Shown here in pieces: positions 1 through 8,012 of a stretch of 33,383 bases of DNA. The notes below the pieces were generated by a model. It saw only the letters and a program-made list of their open reading frames with translations. It did not search any database and was not told where the DNA came from. Location of the stretch: positions 1-33,383 of the forward strand of contig CAOLUI010000011.1 in assembly GCA_948479395.1 (NCBI GenBank), read 5' to 3'. This stretch comes from an uncultured Bacilli bacterium. Its GTDB lineage: Bacteria > Bacillota_I > Bacilli_A > RF39 > UBA660. The first letter of the stretch is position 1; each line of letters begins with the position of its first letter. Position numbers and translations under genes: made by a program.

Positions 1-265
1 TTTCTCGGGGATCTAGTACTTCTCCTTTTTCATTATCTGCCTCAATATACCCTGTTTTTACTAATTCATCTACTGTTGTATTTACATATCCTGTTTCACT
101 TCCATATAGGGCGGCTTTACTCTCTATATATGTTACTTTATTTTTATAGGCTTGTTCTTTTATTTTTTCATTTACTGTCCTATATCCTACTACCCCTACT
201 ATTCCTACTACACTTAGTATGGCTATACTGGCCATTATTTCTACTAGAGTAAATCCTTTTCTCAT
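1..265 (-). CDS. Type IV prepilin-like protein, N-terminal part (cut by window edge)
   Basis: The reading frame starts at an ATG at 265 and stays open through position 1, so only about the first 88 residues are present. It begins MRKGFTLVEIMASIAIL, the classic class III prepilin leader: a short basic leader, Gly-Phe cleavage site, Glu at mature position 5, then a hydrophobic helix. In this family a prepilin peptidase cuts after the Gly and methylates the Phe, and the helix packs into the core of a type IV pilus or pseudopilus. A good Shine-Dalgarno (AGAAGGAAGG) lies about 10 bases upstream. The visible post-helix part is helical and charged. It could be a pilin, a competence pseudopilin or a pilin-anchored surface protein. 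The missing C-terminus would decide. Confidence 0.85.
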   Translation of the reverse strand, partial: MRKGFTLVEIMASIAILSVVGIVGVVGYRTVNEKIKEQAYKNKVTYIESKAALYGSETGYVNTTVDELVKTGYIEADNEKGEVLDPRE

Positions 266-312
266 TTCTTTAGCCTTCCTTCTATTTTTTTCATTTTATC
301 AAATTTTTAGGC

Positions 313-346
313 AAAAGAAAACACTTATAAAAATTTATAAATGTTT
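313..346 (-). terminator. Rho-independent terminator of the pyrophosphatase gene
   Basis: An 11-bp inverted repeat (319-329 with 336-346, one G-T wobble) is followed on the minus strand by a T-rich stretch. Its upstream arm overlaps the pyrophosphatase stop codon. Confidence 0.7.
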
Positions 347-1961
347 ATTTTTCTAAAACTTCCATTACATATGGAACTACATCTTTTTTACGAGATAATA
401 AGTCTTGAATATAAGTTCCTTCTGTAAAGGCATTATTGTTAAAAATGTCTTTTACTAAATTTTCAGATTTTCGATCATAAAAAACATAAGAACCATTTTT
501 TTCAATATCTGTAACTAAAGTAATGACAAAATCAAATTTACTATTAGCTAACTCGTCTATTTTATCAATAAAGTTATCTATATCAGCCGCTATATCTTCA
601 TAATCCATAGTAAATATTTGGCTAATTCCCACCATTTTTTCTTTAATACGAAAAGTTTTAATATCTTCTTCTAATAATTCTTCTACTTTTCTTCCTTTAA
701 TAGAGAAGCCTGCTTTTACCATGTCATGACCATATTCTAAAGGATTAACCCCTGCAATTGGCGCTAAAACTTCAACGACTTTTCGATCTAAATCCGTAGT
801 AGTTGATGATTTTAATAAAAGGGTATCGGATAATATAGCAGATAACATAATTCCGGCAATATTTTTGGGGATTTCAATATTATTTTCTAAAAATAAATGA
901 TAAATAATAGTACAAGTACAACCAACAGGCATACTTCGAAAGTTTATGGGTTGAGGAGTTCCAATATTAAGCAAGTTATGATGATCAACAACTTCTTCTA
1001 TTACGGCTTCTTCAATTCCTTCAACACTTTGACTAAAACCATTATGATCAACCAACATTACTTTTAATTTATCATACTGATTAGCATCATTAATACTAAT
1101 TGCACCTAAGCAATTATCAAATTTATCTACTACAGCATAATTAGTATGACCATGTTTATCAATTAAATCTAAAAATTGTCCACGGTATAAAGTATCTAAT
1201 ACTGAAATAGATGATTTATTAGCTGTAATTGTTTTAATATAATTGGCCAATATTATATTATTAACAGTATGATATGTGTCCAATTTAGTTTTAATTATAT
1301 TTATTTTGTTTGCTTCTGCTTTTTTTAATAAATCACTTGCTAAATCATAATTTCCAACTAATATTAAAAGTTTAACCTTACTAGTAATGGCATAATCTAA
1401 TACTTTATAACGATCTCCTACAATCAAAATATCATTATTTGTTAAATTTATATCTTTTGAAAAAGTCGTACTTTGATAACTTCCAACTAGAATTTTTCCT
1501 TTTATTTCTTCATTATATTTTAAGATTATTTCACCATCTAAAGCAGAACAAATATTTTCTAAATTAGTATCTAAATTATTTTTTTCCCCACTGATTAAAA
1601 TCTTAGCAATATCTTTTAAAGTAGCAACACCTTTAAATTTTTTATTTTCATCGACAACAGGAACTCCTGTAATGCTTTCTTTTTGCATTATTTTATAGGC
1701 ATCGTAAATTGAAGATAATTCTTTTATCATAACATTTTCTTTATAGTTCATATTTTTAACTTGAACTTTAACATCATTTAAAAATTCGGGTTCTTTTATT
1801 CCAAAATAATCTAGAGCATATTTAGATTCTTTATTAACATGCCCTAAAACTTTGGGAACCGTTTTTAAACCTAACTGATTTTTTAAATAGGATAAACTAA
1901 TGCTAGAACAAACACTATCTGTATCAGGTTTTTTGTGTCCAAAGATATATATAGTTTCCAT
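345..1961 (-). CDS. ppaC: Family II (DHH) manganese-dependent inorganic pyrophosphatase with CBS-DRTGG regulatory insert
   Basis: Hydrolyses pyrophosphate to phosphate in the cytosol, pulling biosynthetic reactions forward. Family II motifs are visible: GHKKPDTDS at residues 8-16, VDHN at 304-307 and VDHHN around DHH 326-328, which bind the Mn ions. Between the catalytic halves is a regulatory insert of CBS (about 74-125), DRTGG (about 135-245) and CBS (about 250-296). This explains the 538-residue length against about 310 for simple family II enzymes. In characterised members the CBS pair binds adenine nucleotides (AMP/ADP inhibit, Ap4A activates). That regulation is inferred here, not seen. 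The gene has its own promoter just upstream, a GGGAGTG ribosome site, and a terminator overlapping the stop. The family assignment is firm; the substrate follows from the family. Confidence 0.93.
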   Translation of the reverse strand: METIYIFGHKKPDTDSVCSSISLSYLKNQLGLKTVPKVLGHVNKESKYALDYFGIKEPEFLNDVKVQVKNMNYKENVMIKELSSIYDAYKIMQKESITGVPVVDENKKFKGVATLKDIAKILISGEKNNLDTNLENICSALDGEIILKYNEEIKGKILVGSYQSTTFSKDINLTNNDILIVGDRYKVLDYAITSKVKLLILVGNYDLASDLLKKAEANKINIIKTKLDTYHTVNNIILANYIKTITANKSSISVLDTLYRGQFLDLIDKHGHTNYAVVDKFDNCLGAISINDANQYDKLKVMLVDHNGFSQSVEGIEEAVIEEVVDHHNLLNIGTPQPINFRSMPVGCTCTIIYHLFLENNIEIPKNIAGIMLSAILSDTLLLKSSTTTDLDRKVVEVLAPIAGVNPLEYGHDMVKAGFSIKGRKVEELLEEDIKTFRIKEKMVGISQIFTMDYEDIAADIDNFIDKIDELANSKFDFVITLVTDIEKNGSYVFYDRKSENLVKDIFNNNAFTEGTYIQDLLSRKKDVVPYVMEVLEK

Positions 1962-1987
1962 TTTATTTCACTCCCTTTTGCTTGAAT

Positions 1988-2015
1988 AGTATAGCATAAA
2001 ATATCGAAAAAACAA
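1988..2015 (-). promoter_or_regulatory. Promoter for the pyrophosphatase gene
   Basis: TTGTTT (2010-2015), a 16-bp spacer and TATACT (1988-1993) with a TGC extended -10 immediately upstream of the hexamer. It lies between uvrB and the pyrophosphatase start. Confidence 0.6.
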
Positions 2016-2023
2016 AATTTTAA

Positions 2024-3973
2024 TTATTCACTTTTCATTTCAAATAAGACATTTCTTAATTCCATAGCACGTTCAAAATCAAGATTTTTTGCTGCTATTT
2101 TCATTTCTTCTTCAAGGTGATTCATTAATTGTTCTTTCTCTTTTTTAGACATTTTAGGCGATTTTTGTTTATTGTCTTTTATTTCATTGGTAATTACTTC
2201 TTTAATTTCTTTTTCAATGGTTTTAGGGATTATACCGTGCTCTTGATTATATTTTTCTTGAATTTCTCGACGTCTTTTAGTTTCTTTAATAGCGGTATCC
2301 ATTGCTTCACTAATTGTATCAGCATACATAATAACGTGACCGTTTTTATTACGGGCACAACGACCAATAGTTTGAATTAAACTTCGATTACTTCGTAAAA
2401 ATCCTTGTTTATCTGCGTCTAGAATGCATATTAAACTAACTTCTGGTATATCTATTCCCTCTCTTAATAAATTTATTCCTACGACACAATCATATATTCC
2501 TTGACGAAGCTCTTGAATTATTTTTAATCGTTCTAAAGTTTTTATTTCACTGTGAAGGTATGCTACCTTAATATTCATCTCTTTTAAATAATTAGTCAGC
2601 TCTTCACTCATTCGAATGGTTAAAGTAGTAATTAAAACTCTTTCATTTTTTTCTTTTCGAATATTAATTTCATTAATAATATCATCTATTTGACCTTCAC
2701 TAGGTTTTATTTCAATTGTTGGATCCAAAAGTCCTGTTGGTCTAATTATTTGTTCTATACATTCATTATTAGTGTGTTCTAATTCATAATCCCCTGGAGT
2801 TGCTGAAACATATATTGCTTGATTTATGATATTTTCAAATTCTTCAAACTTTAAGGGGCGATTATCTAATGCACTAGGAAGACGGAAACCATAATCAACA
2901 AGAGTTTGTTTTCGCATTCTATCTCCATTATACATTCCTCTTACTTGAGGAAGTGTGACATGAGATTCATCAACTACTAATAAAAAATCTTGAGGAAAAA
3001 AGTTAATTAAACAAGTGGGAGTTTCTCCTTCTTCTCTTAAAGCTAAATGACGAGAATAATTTTCAACTCCATTACAAAACCCGGTCTCTTTTAACATTTC
3101 TAAGTCATACTGAGTTCTTTCTCTTAATCTTTGTTCTTCCAATAATTTATTTTGATTTTTTAACTCTATCAAACGTTCTTCTAATTCTTTTTCAATTCTT
3201 TTTATTGCTTCTCGCATTTTTTCTTCACTAGTTACAAAATGACTAGCGGGAGAAATAGTAACAGTTTTCTTATTTTGAATAATTGCTCCTGTCACAGGAT
3301 CAAAACTAGAAATATGTTCGACTTCATCCCCAAATAGTTCAATTCGAATACCATTGGCATGTTCGTTTACAGGAATAATATCAATTATATCTCCCCGTAC
3401 ACGAAAAGTTCCACGATGAAAATCTAAATCACTACGTTCATATGTCATGTCGATAAGTTTATTAATAATGGTACTGCGTTTTATTATATCACCAATTGTT
3501 AATATAAGCATTTTATTAATGTACTCTTCTTTTTCACCAATACCATATATACATGAAACACTTGATACAACAATAGTATCTTTATAGTTTATTAAAGAAG
3601 AAGTTGCAGCATGACGAAGCTCATCTATTTCATCATTTATAGAAGAGTCTTTTTCAATATAAGTATCACTTGAAGGAACGTATGCTTCTGGTTGGTAATA
3701 ATCATAATAAGAAACAAAGTATTCGACATGATTATTGGGAAATAATTCTTTTAATTCAGAGTATAATTGTCCTGCCAAAGTCTTATTATGAGCAAGAACA
3801 AGGGTTGGTTTATTAACTTGCTTAATTACATTAGCAATGGTAAAAGTCTTTCCTGTTCCTGTTGCCCCTAATAGTACTTGTTCTTTCTTACCATTTTTAA
3901 TTCCTTCTACTAATTTTTCTATTGCTTGTGGTTGATCGCCACTTGGCTTGTATTTTGATATTAATTCAAACAT
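2024..3973 (-). CDS. uvrB: Excinuclease ABC subunit B
   Basis: UvrB is the damage-verification helicase-like subunit of nucleotide excision repair. It is loaded on DNA by UvrA and then recruits UvrC for incision. The 649-residue length is typical. Walker A GATGTGKT is at residues 36-43. The beta-hairpin region YYDYYQPEAYVPSSDTYIEK, which grips the DNA, follows, then a Walker B VVDESH and the helicase motifs up to QTIGRCAR. The C-terminal UVR motif (about 615-649, ending LEEEMKIAAKNLDFERAMEL) binds UvrC. Start ATG with an AGAGG ribosome site 6 bases upstream. No uvrA follows, so this is a stand-alone unit and not a uvrBA operon. The upstream gap carries a dyad that could be an operator. Confidence 0.97.
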   Translation of the reverse strand: MFELISKYKPSGDQPQAIEKLVEGIKNGKKEQVLLGATGTGKTFTIANVIKQVNKPTLVLAHNKTLAGQLYSELKELFPNNHVEYFVSYYDYYQPEAYVPSSDTYIEKDSSINDEIDELRHAATSSLINYKDTIVVSSVSCIYGIGEKEEYINKMLILTIGDIIKRSTIINKLIDMTYERSDLDFHRGTFRVRGDIIDIIPVNEHANGIRIELFGDEVEHISSFDPVTGAIIQNKKTVTISPASHFVTSEEKMREAIKRIEKELEERLIELKNQNKLLEEQRLRERTQYDLEMLKETGFCNGVENYSRHLALREEGETPTCLINFFPQDFLLVVDESHVTLPQVRGMYNGDRMRKQTLVDYGFRLPSALDNRPLKFEEFENIINQAIYVSATPGDYELEHTNNECIEQIIRPTGLLDPTIEIKPSEGQIDDIINEINIRKEKNERVLITTLTIRMSEELTNYLKEMNIKVAYLHSEIKTLERLKIIQELRQGIYDCVVGINLLREGIDIPEVSLICILDADKQGFLRSNRSLIQTIGRCARNKNGHVIMYADTISEAMDTAIKETKRRREIQEKYNQEHGIIPKTIEKEIKEVITNEIKDNKQKSPKMSKKEKEQLMNHLEEEMKIAAKNLDFERAMELRNVLFEMKSE

Positions 3974-4063
3974 TTTAACCTCTTTTCTGTTCCTATTGAT
4001 AACTAATTTGTGTATGTTTTGTATAATTTATTTTTATTCTATAATTTTCTATCTATATTATGC

Positions 4064-4192
4064 TTAAAAATGATTATAACACACATTTACTGAATAAATG
4101 TCAAAAACTATATTAGCCATTTTGATTAATAAATCATTATAAATTTTATTTTTATCTGATTTCATTTCAGCTTCCAAAACTAACTTTTTCAT
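4064..4192 (-). CDS. Possible small ORF of 42 residues
   Basis: ATG at 4192 to TAA at 4064, product beginning MKKLVLEAEMKSDKN and ending in a hydrophobic, aromatic stretch. Codon use looks like the neighbours. No convincing Shine-Dalgarno is seen, only A-rich sequence, and an in-frame stop lies 4 codons upstream of the ATG, so it cannot be longer. Its 3' end overlaps the dyad and -35-like element proposed for uvrB. It may be a real microprotein, a decayed gene remnant or chance. No function can be proposed. Confidence 0.25.
   Translation of the reverse strand: MKKLVLEAEMKSDKNKIYNDLLIKMANIVFDIYSVNVCYNHF
4076..4104 (-). promoter_or_regulatory. Candidate uvrB promoter with embedded dyad
   Basis: A consensus TTGACA -35 lies at 4099-4104. 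TATAAT at 4073-4078 would need a 20-bp spacer, while TGTTAT at 4076-4081 gives 17 bp. Between the elements is a perfect dyad, ACATTTA-N5-TAAATGT (4083-4101), positioned as an operator would be. It is not the known Firmicutes SOS box (CGAAC-N4-GTTCG). Confidence 0.4.
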
Positions 4193-4288
4193 TAAGTTTC
4201 TTTATTTTTCACTTATTTTGTTTCTAAATACTTTTTAGACAAACAAGCCTAATATTTTTTAAATTATATAAAAGAATCTTTTTCTTAT

Positions 4289-4666
4289 TTAAAATTTTTC
4301 TAAAACCTTTACTTTTAGATAGCAAAGCAAACTATCTTCTGTAAATTCTTCATGAAATATTTTCGCTCTTTCTTGATAATCTTGATATAAATGCTTTTTG
4401 TATTCTAAAAATGTTTTATAACCTGAGAGTTTATAATTAACCATTTCAGCTTTTAATTCTTTAAAAGGGAAAAATTCTTCTTTTATAACTTCTAAAGTAC
4501 CACAATATTCATTGTCCATATTTACAATTAAATAACGCTTCCCTATTTCTGTTTTTTTATCAAAAGAATATTTTCGGGTCAAAATATATTTTTTTTGGCC
4601 ACTTAAATAAGCTTCTGCTACACCTTTTTTCTCTGTGTAAAGCGGATAGTAAGAATTATATAACAT
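4289..4666 (-). CDS. ASCH-domain-like protein
   Basis: A 125-residue soluble protein whose last 75 residues follow the ASCH pattern: a strand around YCGTLEVIKEEFFPFKELKA, then a helical part with a Lys/His dyad region (EYKKHLYQDY), and a closing strand YLKVKVLEKF. ASCH domains have a PUA-like beta-barrel and are generally linked to RNA or nucleotide binding. Some members act on modified nucleosides, so a role of that kind is inference only. The ATG at 4666 lies inside the 3' end of the upstream gene (49-base overlap), with an in-frame stop just upstream and no good ribosome site. Translation is probably coupled to that gene, or the junction carries a sequence error. Confidence 0.6.
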   Translation of the reverse strand: MLYNSYYPLYTEKKGVAEAYLSGQKKYILTRKYSFDKKTEIGKRYLIVNMDNEYCGTLEVIKEEFFPFKELKAEMVNYKLSGYKTFLEYKKHLYQDYQERAKIFHEEFTEDSLLCYLKVKVLEKF

Positions 4667-5268
4667 GCTTTTTCGTTAGCATATCTTTTTAGATTTTCTT
4701 TATCTCTTATCTTGTACCATCTTTTTGAGTATCGTAGTAGAAAAAAATAATCTTTTATACTTTTTCTTTTTTTATCCGCTATTTTTTTTCTTTTTTCATT
4801 TAAGGCTTTCATTTTAAGATTTTCTTTTTCATCTAATAATCCGACCGCATTTAAATAACTTTGCATCTTTTTTAAACAAAGTAATTCTTGCTTACTATAT
4901 TCTTCTAAACAATCATCTGGTATACGAAAGGATTCTGGATAATTATAAACGTACTTTACTATTTCATCAAAAGAATGGCAATGACTTTCCATCATTTGAT
5001 ACTTAGCTTCTTTATCTTCTGGATTTTTGCGTCCATACATAAATGCTTCATAATGATAAGTAACACCGCTATTAGAAACACTTCCTAACGCTTCATACAA
5101 ACTATTTTGAATATTATAATTTGTTGGATTACGATTTATATTGTAATATACCCACTCAAATGTATCTCTTCTTTTATCCCAAAAAGGATATGGCAAACTA
5201 CAATTTTTAAATTTTTTATATCTTTTTTTTAGTTTCCACAAATAGTATGTGTCTTTTAAATTTCTCAT
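4618..5268 (-). CDS. Hypothetical protein, lysine- and tyrosine-rich, 216 residues
   Basis: I do not recognise this protein. It has no signal peptide or membrane helix. The N-terminus is strongly basic and aromatic, and the middle has several Cys and His (MMESHCHSFDEI, PDDCLEEY, ELLCLKKM). The C-terminal third is Lys-rich and probably helical. Start ATG at 5268 has a good AAGGAG site about 8 bases upstream. The last 16 codons overlap the start of the ASCH gene in another frame. If one A were lost from the run at about 4668-4672, the protein would end earlier at a TAA, so the tail may be a frameshift artefact. With the ASCH gene it forms a probable two-gene unit downstream of the dCMP deaminase. 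Confidence 0.6.
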   Translation of the reverse strand: MRNLKDTYYLWKLKKRYKKFKNCSLPYPFWDKRRDTFEWVYYNINRNPTNYNIQNSLYEALGSVSNSGVTYHYEAFMYGRKNPEDKEAKYQMMESHCHSFDEIVKYVYNYPESFRIPDDCLEEYSKQELLCLKKMQSYLNAVGLLDEKENLKMKALNEKRKKIADKKRKSIKDYFFLLRYSKRWYKIRDKENLKRYANEKACYIILTIRFTQRKKV

Positions 5269-5338
5269 AATAAAATCTCCTTGTAATAATTTTTAAATTT
5301 AATTTAACATTATTTGATGTATTTATTTAATACTTTTG

Positions 5339-5881
5339 CTACATTTTTTTCAATAATCCTTGTATTTTTAAGGATAGTTTTTCTATTTCTTTTTTTTCTA
5401 GATTACATTCATTATATTTTTCAAATTTTATACCTGCTTTTTTGAGCATTATTTGGCTTATTTCTACTAATTCTTCTTTAGAATACATTCTTAAATAAAC
5501 TATTTTTTTTATGCCGGTTTGAATAATTTCTTTAGTACATTCAGTACAAGGAAACCATGTGACATATAAAGTGCTACCTTTTAAATCATTAGTATTACCA
5601 AAATAATTTAGAATGGCATTTCTTTCGGCATGAAGGACATAATAATCTTTTATATTTTTTAAAACTCCTGTTTTTTCTCCTGTGGATAACCAGTCGAATT
5701 CATCATCATTCATTCCTTCAGGTAAACCATTATAACCAATAGATAATATCCGATGATTTTTTTCATTTACAATACAGGCGCCTACGTGGTTATGAGGATC
5801 TTTACTTCGCAATGAGGAGAGAATAGCAATTCCCATAAAATATTCTTGCCAATTTAAATACTCATTTCTTTTCCCAGCCAT
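5339..5881 (-). CDS. dCMP deaminase (zinc-dependent cytidine deaminase superfamily)
   Basis: Deaminates dCMP to dUMP, feeding thymidylate synthesis in the cytosol. The zinc site is complete: H84-A-E86 (catalytic Glu in VLHAERNAI) and P111-C112 with C115 (PCTECTKEI). The substrate-side segment GACIVNEKNHRILSIGYNG is typical of deoxycytidylate deaminases. The 180-residue length fits the family. The stretch EYFMGIAILSSLRSKDPHNH resembles eukaryotic and phage dCMP deaminases as well as bacterial ComEB. I see no fused competence domain, and competence is not implied. A promoter overlapping the preceding terminator lies just upstream. Family identification is firm; dCMP rather than another nucleotide is likely, not proven. 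Confidence 0.9.
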   Translation of the reverse strand: MAGKRNEYLNWQEYFMGIAILSSLRSKDPHNHVGACIVNEKNHRILSIGYNGLPEGMNDDEFDWLSTGEKTGVLKNIKDYYVLHAERNAILNYFGNTNDLKGSTLYVTWFPCTECTKEIIQTGIKKIVYLRMYSKEELVEISQIMLKKAGIKFEKYNECNLEKKEIEKLSLKIQGLLKKM

Positions 5882-5930
5882 TTGTCTTTTAATTCCTTTC
5901 TATTATTTTGGTAATACTTTTTTTAGTTAT

Positions 5931-5958
5931 ATTTTAACTCTCTAACAATAAAAAGCAA
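5931..5958 (-). promoter_or_regulatory. Promoter for dCMP deaminase
   Basis: TTGCTT (5953-5958), 16-bp spacer, TAAAAT (5931-5936). The -35 lies within the tail of the preceding terminator, so the two elements share bases. Confidence 0.6.
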
Positions 5959-5975
5959 GGAATTTTTTTCCTTGT
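5948..5975 (-). terminator. Rho-independent terminator of the SipW/TasA-like cluster
   Basis: A 7-bp perfect stem (5956-5962 with 5968-5974), 5-base loop, then CTTTTTATT on the minus strand, directly after the stop of the PH-like gene. Confidence 0.8.
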
Positions 5976-5977
5976 AG

Positions 5978-6430
5978 TTATTTAAAATTAACTTCATCAT
6001 TCCATATTCTTTTGATATTTTCTTTTAAAGGTTCTTTTCCTTCTATAACTCTGCTTATACAAGTATAAAGAAGGCGAAGACGAACCTTATCTTCTGGTTT
6101 AACATCAATAAAATTTAAATGGACTGGATAGCCATTATCTAAAAGAATATCTATTTTGGCTTTATCAACCTCAAAAGTTACCGATATTGTTGTAATTGAT
6201 GAATAAAAGATTGTAAATATAGTCTTACGAATTTTTTGTTGACTATAATTATCAAATAAAACTATTTTTCTATCAGTAAATACGCCATGATCCCTTAAAG
6301 TTTTATAGGCTGCTATTATTTGCTCATCGCTTAAGATATAATGATTTATATATCCTGGTAAATCTGATTTTTTTAAACTTGCCGAAAAATTAAATTCTCT
6401 CGTTATTTCTTTATATTTTGTATAAAACAC
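5978..6430 (-). CDS. Small PH-like domain protein
   Basis: A soluble protein of about 150 residues. The core (HGVFTDRKIVLFDNYSQQK followed by IFYSSITTISVTFEVDKAKIDILL) has the strand-turn-strand pattern of bacterial PH (bPH/YvbH-like) domains, where a basic strand is followed by the 'I..I....' core. Exact partners of such domains are unknown. I chose the GTG at 6430 because AGGTGA lies 5 bases upstream of it; a GTG three codons earlier overlaps that site. It follows the TasA-like gene by a short gap, is last before the terminator, and so is co-transcribed with the secreted-protein genes. A link to their export or regulation is inference. Confidence 0.6.
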   Translation of the reverse strand: MFYTKYKEITREFNFSASLKKSDLPGYINHYILSDEQIIAAYKTLRDHGVFTDRKIVLFDNYSQQKIRKTIFTIFYSSITTISVTFEVDKAKIDILLDNGYPVHLNFIDVKPEDKVRLRLLYTCISRVIEGKEPLKENIKRIWNDEVNFK

Positions 6431-6444
6431 TACTATCACCTAAA

Positions 6445-7077
6445 TTACTTTGTTTGCGCTGTTCCTTCTTGAACTGTACCTTCCGCATCAAGTTTTAAAT
6501 AAACACCTTGACCAATAATACTTTCATCTGCATCTTCTTTTATCCATATTTTTAAGCTAAAGGTAATTGTTTCTCCTACAGCGATGGTTGATTTTTCTAA
6601 AAGCTTTTTGCCGGTACCATAATTATTTAGGCTACCTATAGCATTACCAGAGCCAATTGTTGTATTGTTAGCAGGTGTTTTAGTATAATTTTTTGTTAGA
6701 GAATATTTTATGTTTGAAAAGTCAACTAATTGAGTACCACTTGGAGCAGATGGGTCATTATAAATTATTAAATTATAATCTGAAGGTAAAGTTCCCTTAT
6801 TGGAAATGCTAAAAGTAAAATTGCATCCACCACTTCCCGCTCCATCTGTATCACTTTGAGGTGTTAAACAATTTGTTTCCGCATTTTCATCAACCGTTAT
6901 TGTGCTTCCTTGGCTATAAGTTATTTCTAAACTACCTGCATTAACTACTTGATTATTTGAATTACTGTCTACTTTAAGAAAAAGAGCGTAACTTGTTCCA
7001 ATTACTACTAAAGTTAAACATATAACTATGTAAGCAATTACTTTTGTTTCTCTTTTAAAGACTTTCTTATAGCTCAT
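6445..7077 (-). CDS. TasA/camelysin-like secreted protein with SipW-type signal
   Basis: A 210-residue secreted protein. A basic N-terminus is followed by a hydrophobic helix (about 13-29) ending in TSYALF, which matches the 'TxA-[YL]-F' box of SipW-cognate signal peptides; cleavage is expected after Ala31. The mature part is Thr/Ser/Asn-rich and beta-like: NAGSLEITYSQGS, FTFSISNKGTLPSDYNLIIY, VGETITFSLKIWIKEDADES. This is the order seen in TasA/CalY fibre or matrix proteins. Two Cys (in NCLTPQ and GGCNF) could form one disulfide. It lies directly downstream of the signal peptidase gene and has its own promoter. Fibre formation is plausible from the family but not shown. Confidence 0.75.
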   Translation of the reverse strand: MSYKKVFKRETKVIAYIVICLTLVVIGTSYALFLKVDSNSNNQVVNAGSLEITYSQGSTITVDENAETNCLTPQSDTDGAGSGGCNFTFSISNKGTLPSDYNLIIYNDPSAPSGTQLVDFSNIKYSLTKNYTKTPANNTTIGSGNAIGSLNNYGTGKKLLEKSTIAVGETITFSLKIWIKEDADESIIGQGVYLKLDAEGTVQEGTAQTK

Positions 7078-7094
7078 ATTATCACCATACTTTT

Positions 7095-7123
7095 ATAATA
7101 ACAAATATGCTAGTTTTTTACAA
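7095..7123 (-). promoter_or_regulatory. Promoter of the TasA-like gene, inside a dyad
   Basis: TTGTAA (7118-7123), 17-bp spacer, TATTAT (7095-7100). The -35 lies inside a nested inverted repeat (GCTAG at 7141-7145 with 7109-7113, inner TACAA/TTGTA) that begins at the signal peptidase stop codon. Confidence 0.55.
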
Positions 7124-7140
7124 CATTTAATATTGTACAC

Positions 7141-7986
7141 CTAGCGTTTTTTCTTCTTTTTATTTTTTCTAGATTTAGAATTTGATTTAGGATTAGGATT
7201 GGAATTATTTTTAGTATTTAGAGAGGATTTATTTTTTCCAACTTCAATTATTTTAGTATTCTTTTGAACTTTTATTGGATCAGGTTCATATTCATTTTTT
7301 TCAATATTTAATCGTTTTTTTATTGCTTCTTTTCTTTTTTCCTCATGTCTTTTTTTGCTTTTTTTCTTTAATATTTCCGCTTGATCTATTTTCTCAACTT
7401 TACTTTTTACCCTAACTAATTTAAATACTTTTAAAATATCAGTAATTATTATAAATAAAGCTGGAATAATAACAATTACTAACCAACCGCCTTGATTAGC
7501 CACTAAATTTTGAACTTTTCCTAATTTAGGAACCCGTAAAATTACTTTACCAATAACGTTATCATATTCTGCTGGGGATGTATCTGGAGTTATATTATTA
7601 TCTCCTTTAGTGGTATAATTATACCCATTTTTAGCTTGATTTACTTCTGTAACACGGTGAGTAATTGTCATTCCTTTAGAGATAGAACTAGTTGATATAA
7701 AAGTTATAACATCTCCAACTTTTATATCTTCTGGTCCATTAATTTTTTTGGCTACTACTACATCTCCGACATTAATATTTGGAGTCATACTAGGACTAAT
7801 AATTGTATATAAAGAAATTATAGGTTCAAATTTACTTCCATTTTTCTCAGCTAAACGGTTACCTAACATATAATAGGCAAAAAAGGCTGCCAAAATAATT
7901 AGTATAATAAGAGCTGTCCATGATATGATAGTTGTTATAAATTTTAATATACCTTTTATTCCACTATAATTCGTTTTCGTCTTCAT
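7141..7986 (-). CDS. sipW: SipW-like (ER/archaeal-type) signal peptidase I with long basic C-terminal tail
   Basis: Membrane signal peptidase that cleaves SipW-class signal peptides such as those on the neighbouring secreted proteins. One membrane helix spans about 18-41. Box B is SPSM with catalytic Ser66. The lysine of ordinary bacterial enzymes is replaced by His110 (THRV), the hallmark of the ER/SipW type. KGDNN (127-131) and Asp135 complete the active site. A second helix (about 164-184) anchors the C-terminus. Beyond about residue 190 is an unusual tail of some 90 residues, rich in Lys, Asn and Ser and ending in a run of lysines. Typical SipW is about 190 residues. The tail is probably cytosolic and unstructured, with unknown role. 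Promoter upstream at 8013-8041. Confidence 0.9.
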   Translation of the reverse strand: MKTKTNYSGIKGILKFITTIISWTALIILIILAAFFAYYMLGNRLAEKNGSKFEPIISLYTIISPSMTPNINVGDVVVAKKINGPEDIKVGDVITFISTSSISKGMTITHRVTEVNQAKNGYNYTTKGDNNITPDTSPAEYDNVIGKVILRVPKLGKVQNLVANQGGWLVIVIIPALFIIITDILKVFKLVRVKSKVEKIDQAEILKKKSKKRHEEKRKEAIKKRLNIEKNEYEPDPIKVQKNTKIIEVGKNKSSLNTKNNSNPNPKSNSKSRKNKKKKKR

Positions 7987-8012
7987 ACCATAAGCCCTTT
8001 CTATTCTATTTT

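Larger units (their letters stand above)
3974..4288. other. 315-bp gap between the ASCH gene and uvrB
   Basis: This AT-rich gap holds a possible 42-residue ORF (4192-4064, minus), a 7-7 bp dyad (4083-4101) and candidate uvrB promoter elements (4073-4104). The remaining stretch near 4200-4288 shows only weak short hairpins and no clear terminator for the ASCH gene. Confidence 0.5.

Noticed and set aside
14..265. Pilin fragment as a pseudogene
   Set aside because: The frame is open and clean to the window edge; truncation is due to the window.
2129..2380. Plus-strand 83-residue ORF within uvrB
   Set aside because: Phe-rich complement of the Lys/Glu-rich UvrB C-terminus; no independent support.
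4216..4288. Terminator after the ASCH gene
   Set aside because: Only a 5-bp weak stem (AAGAA/TTCTT) in A/T sequence; not convincing.
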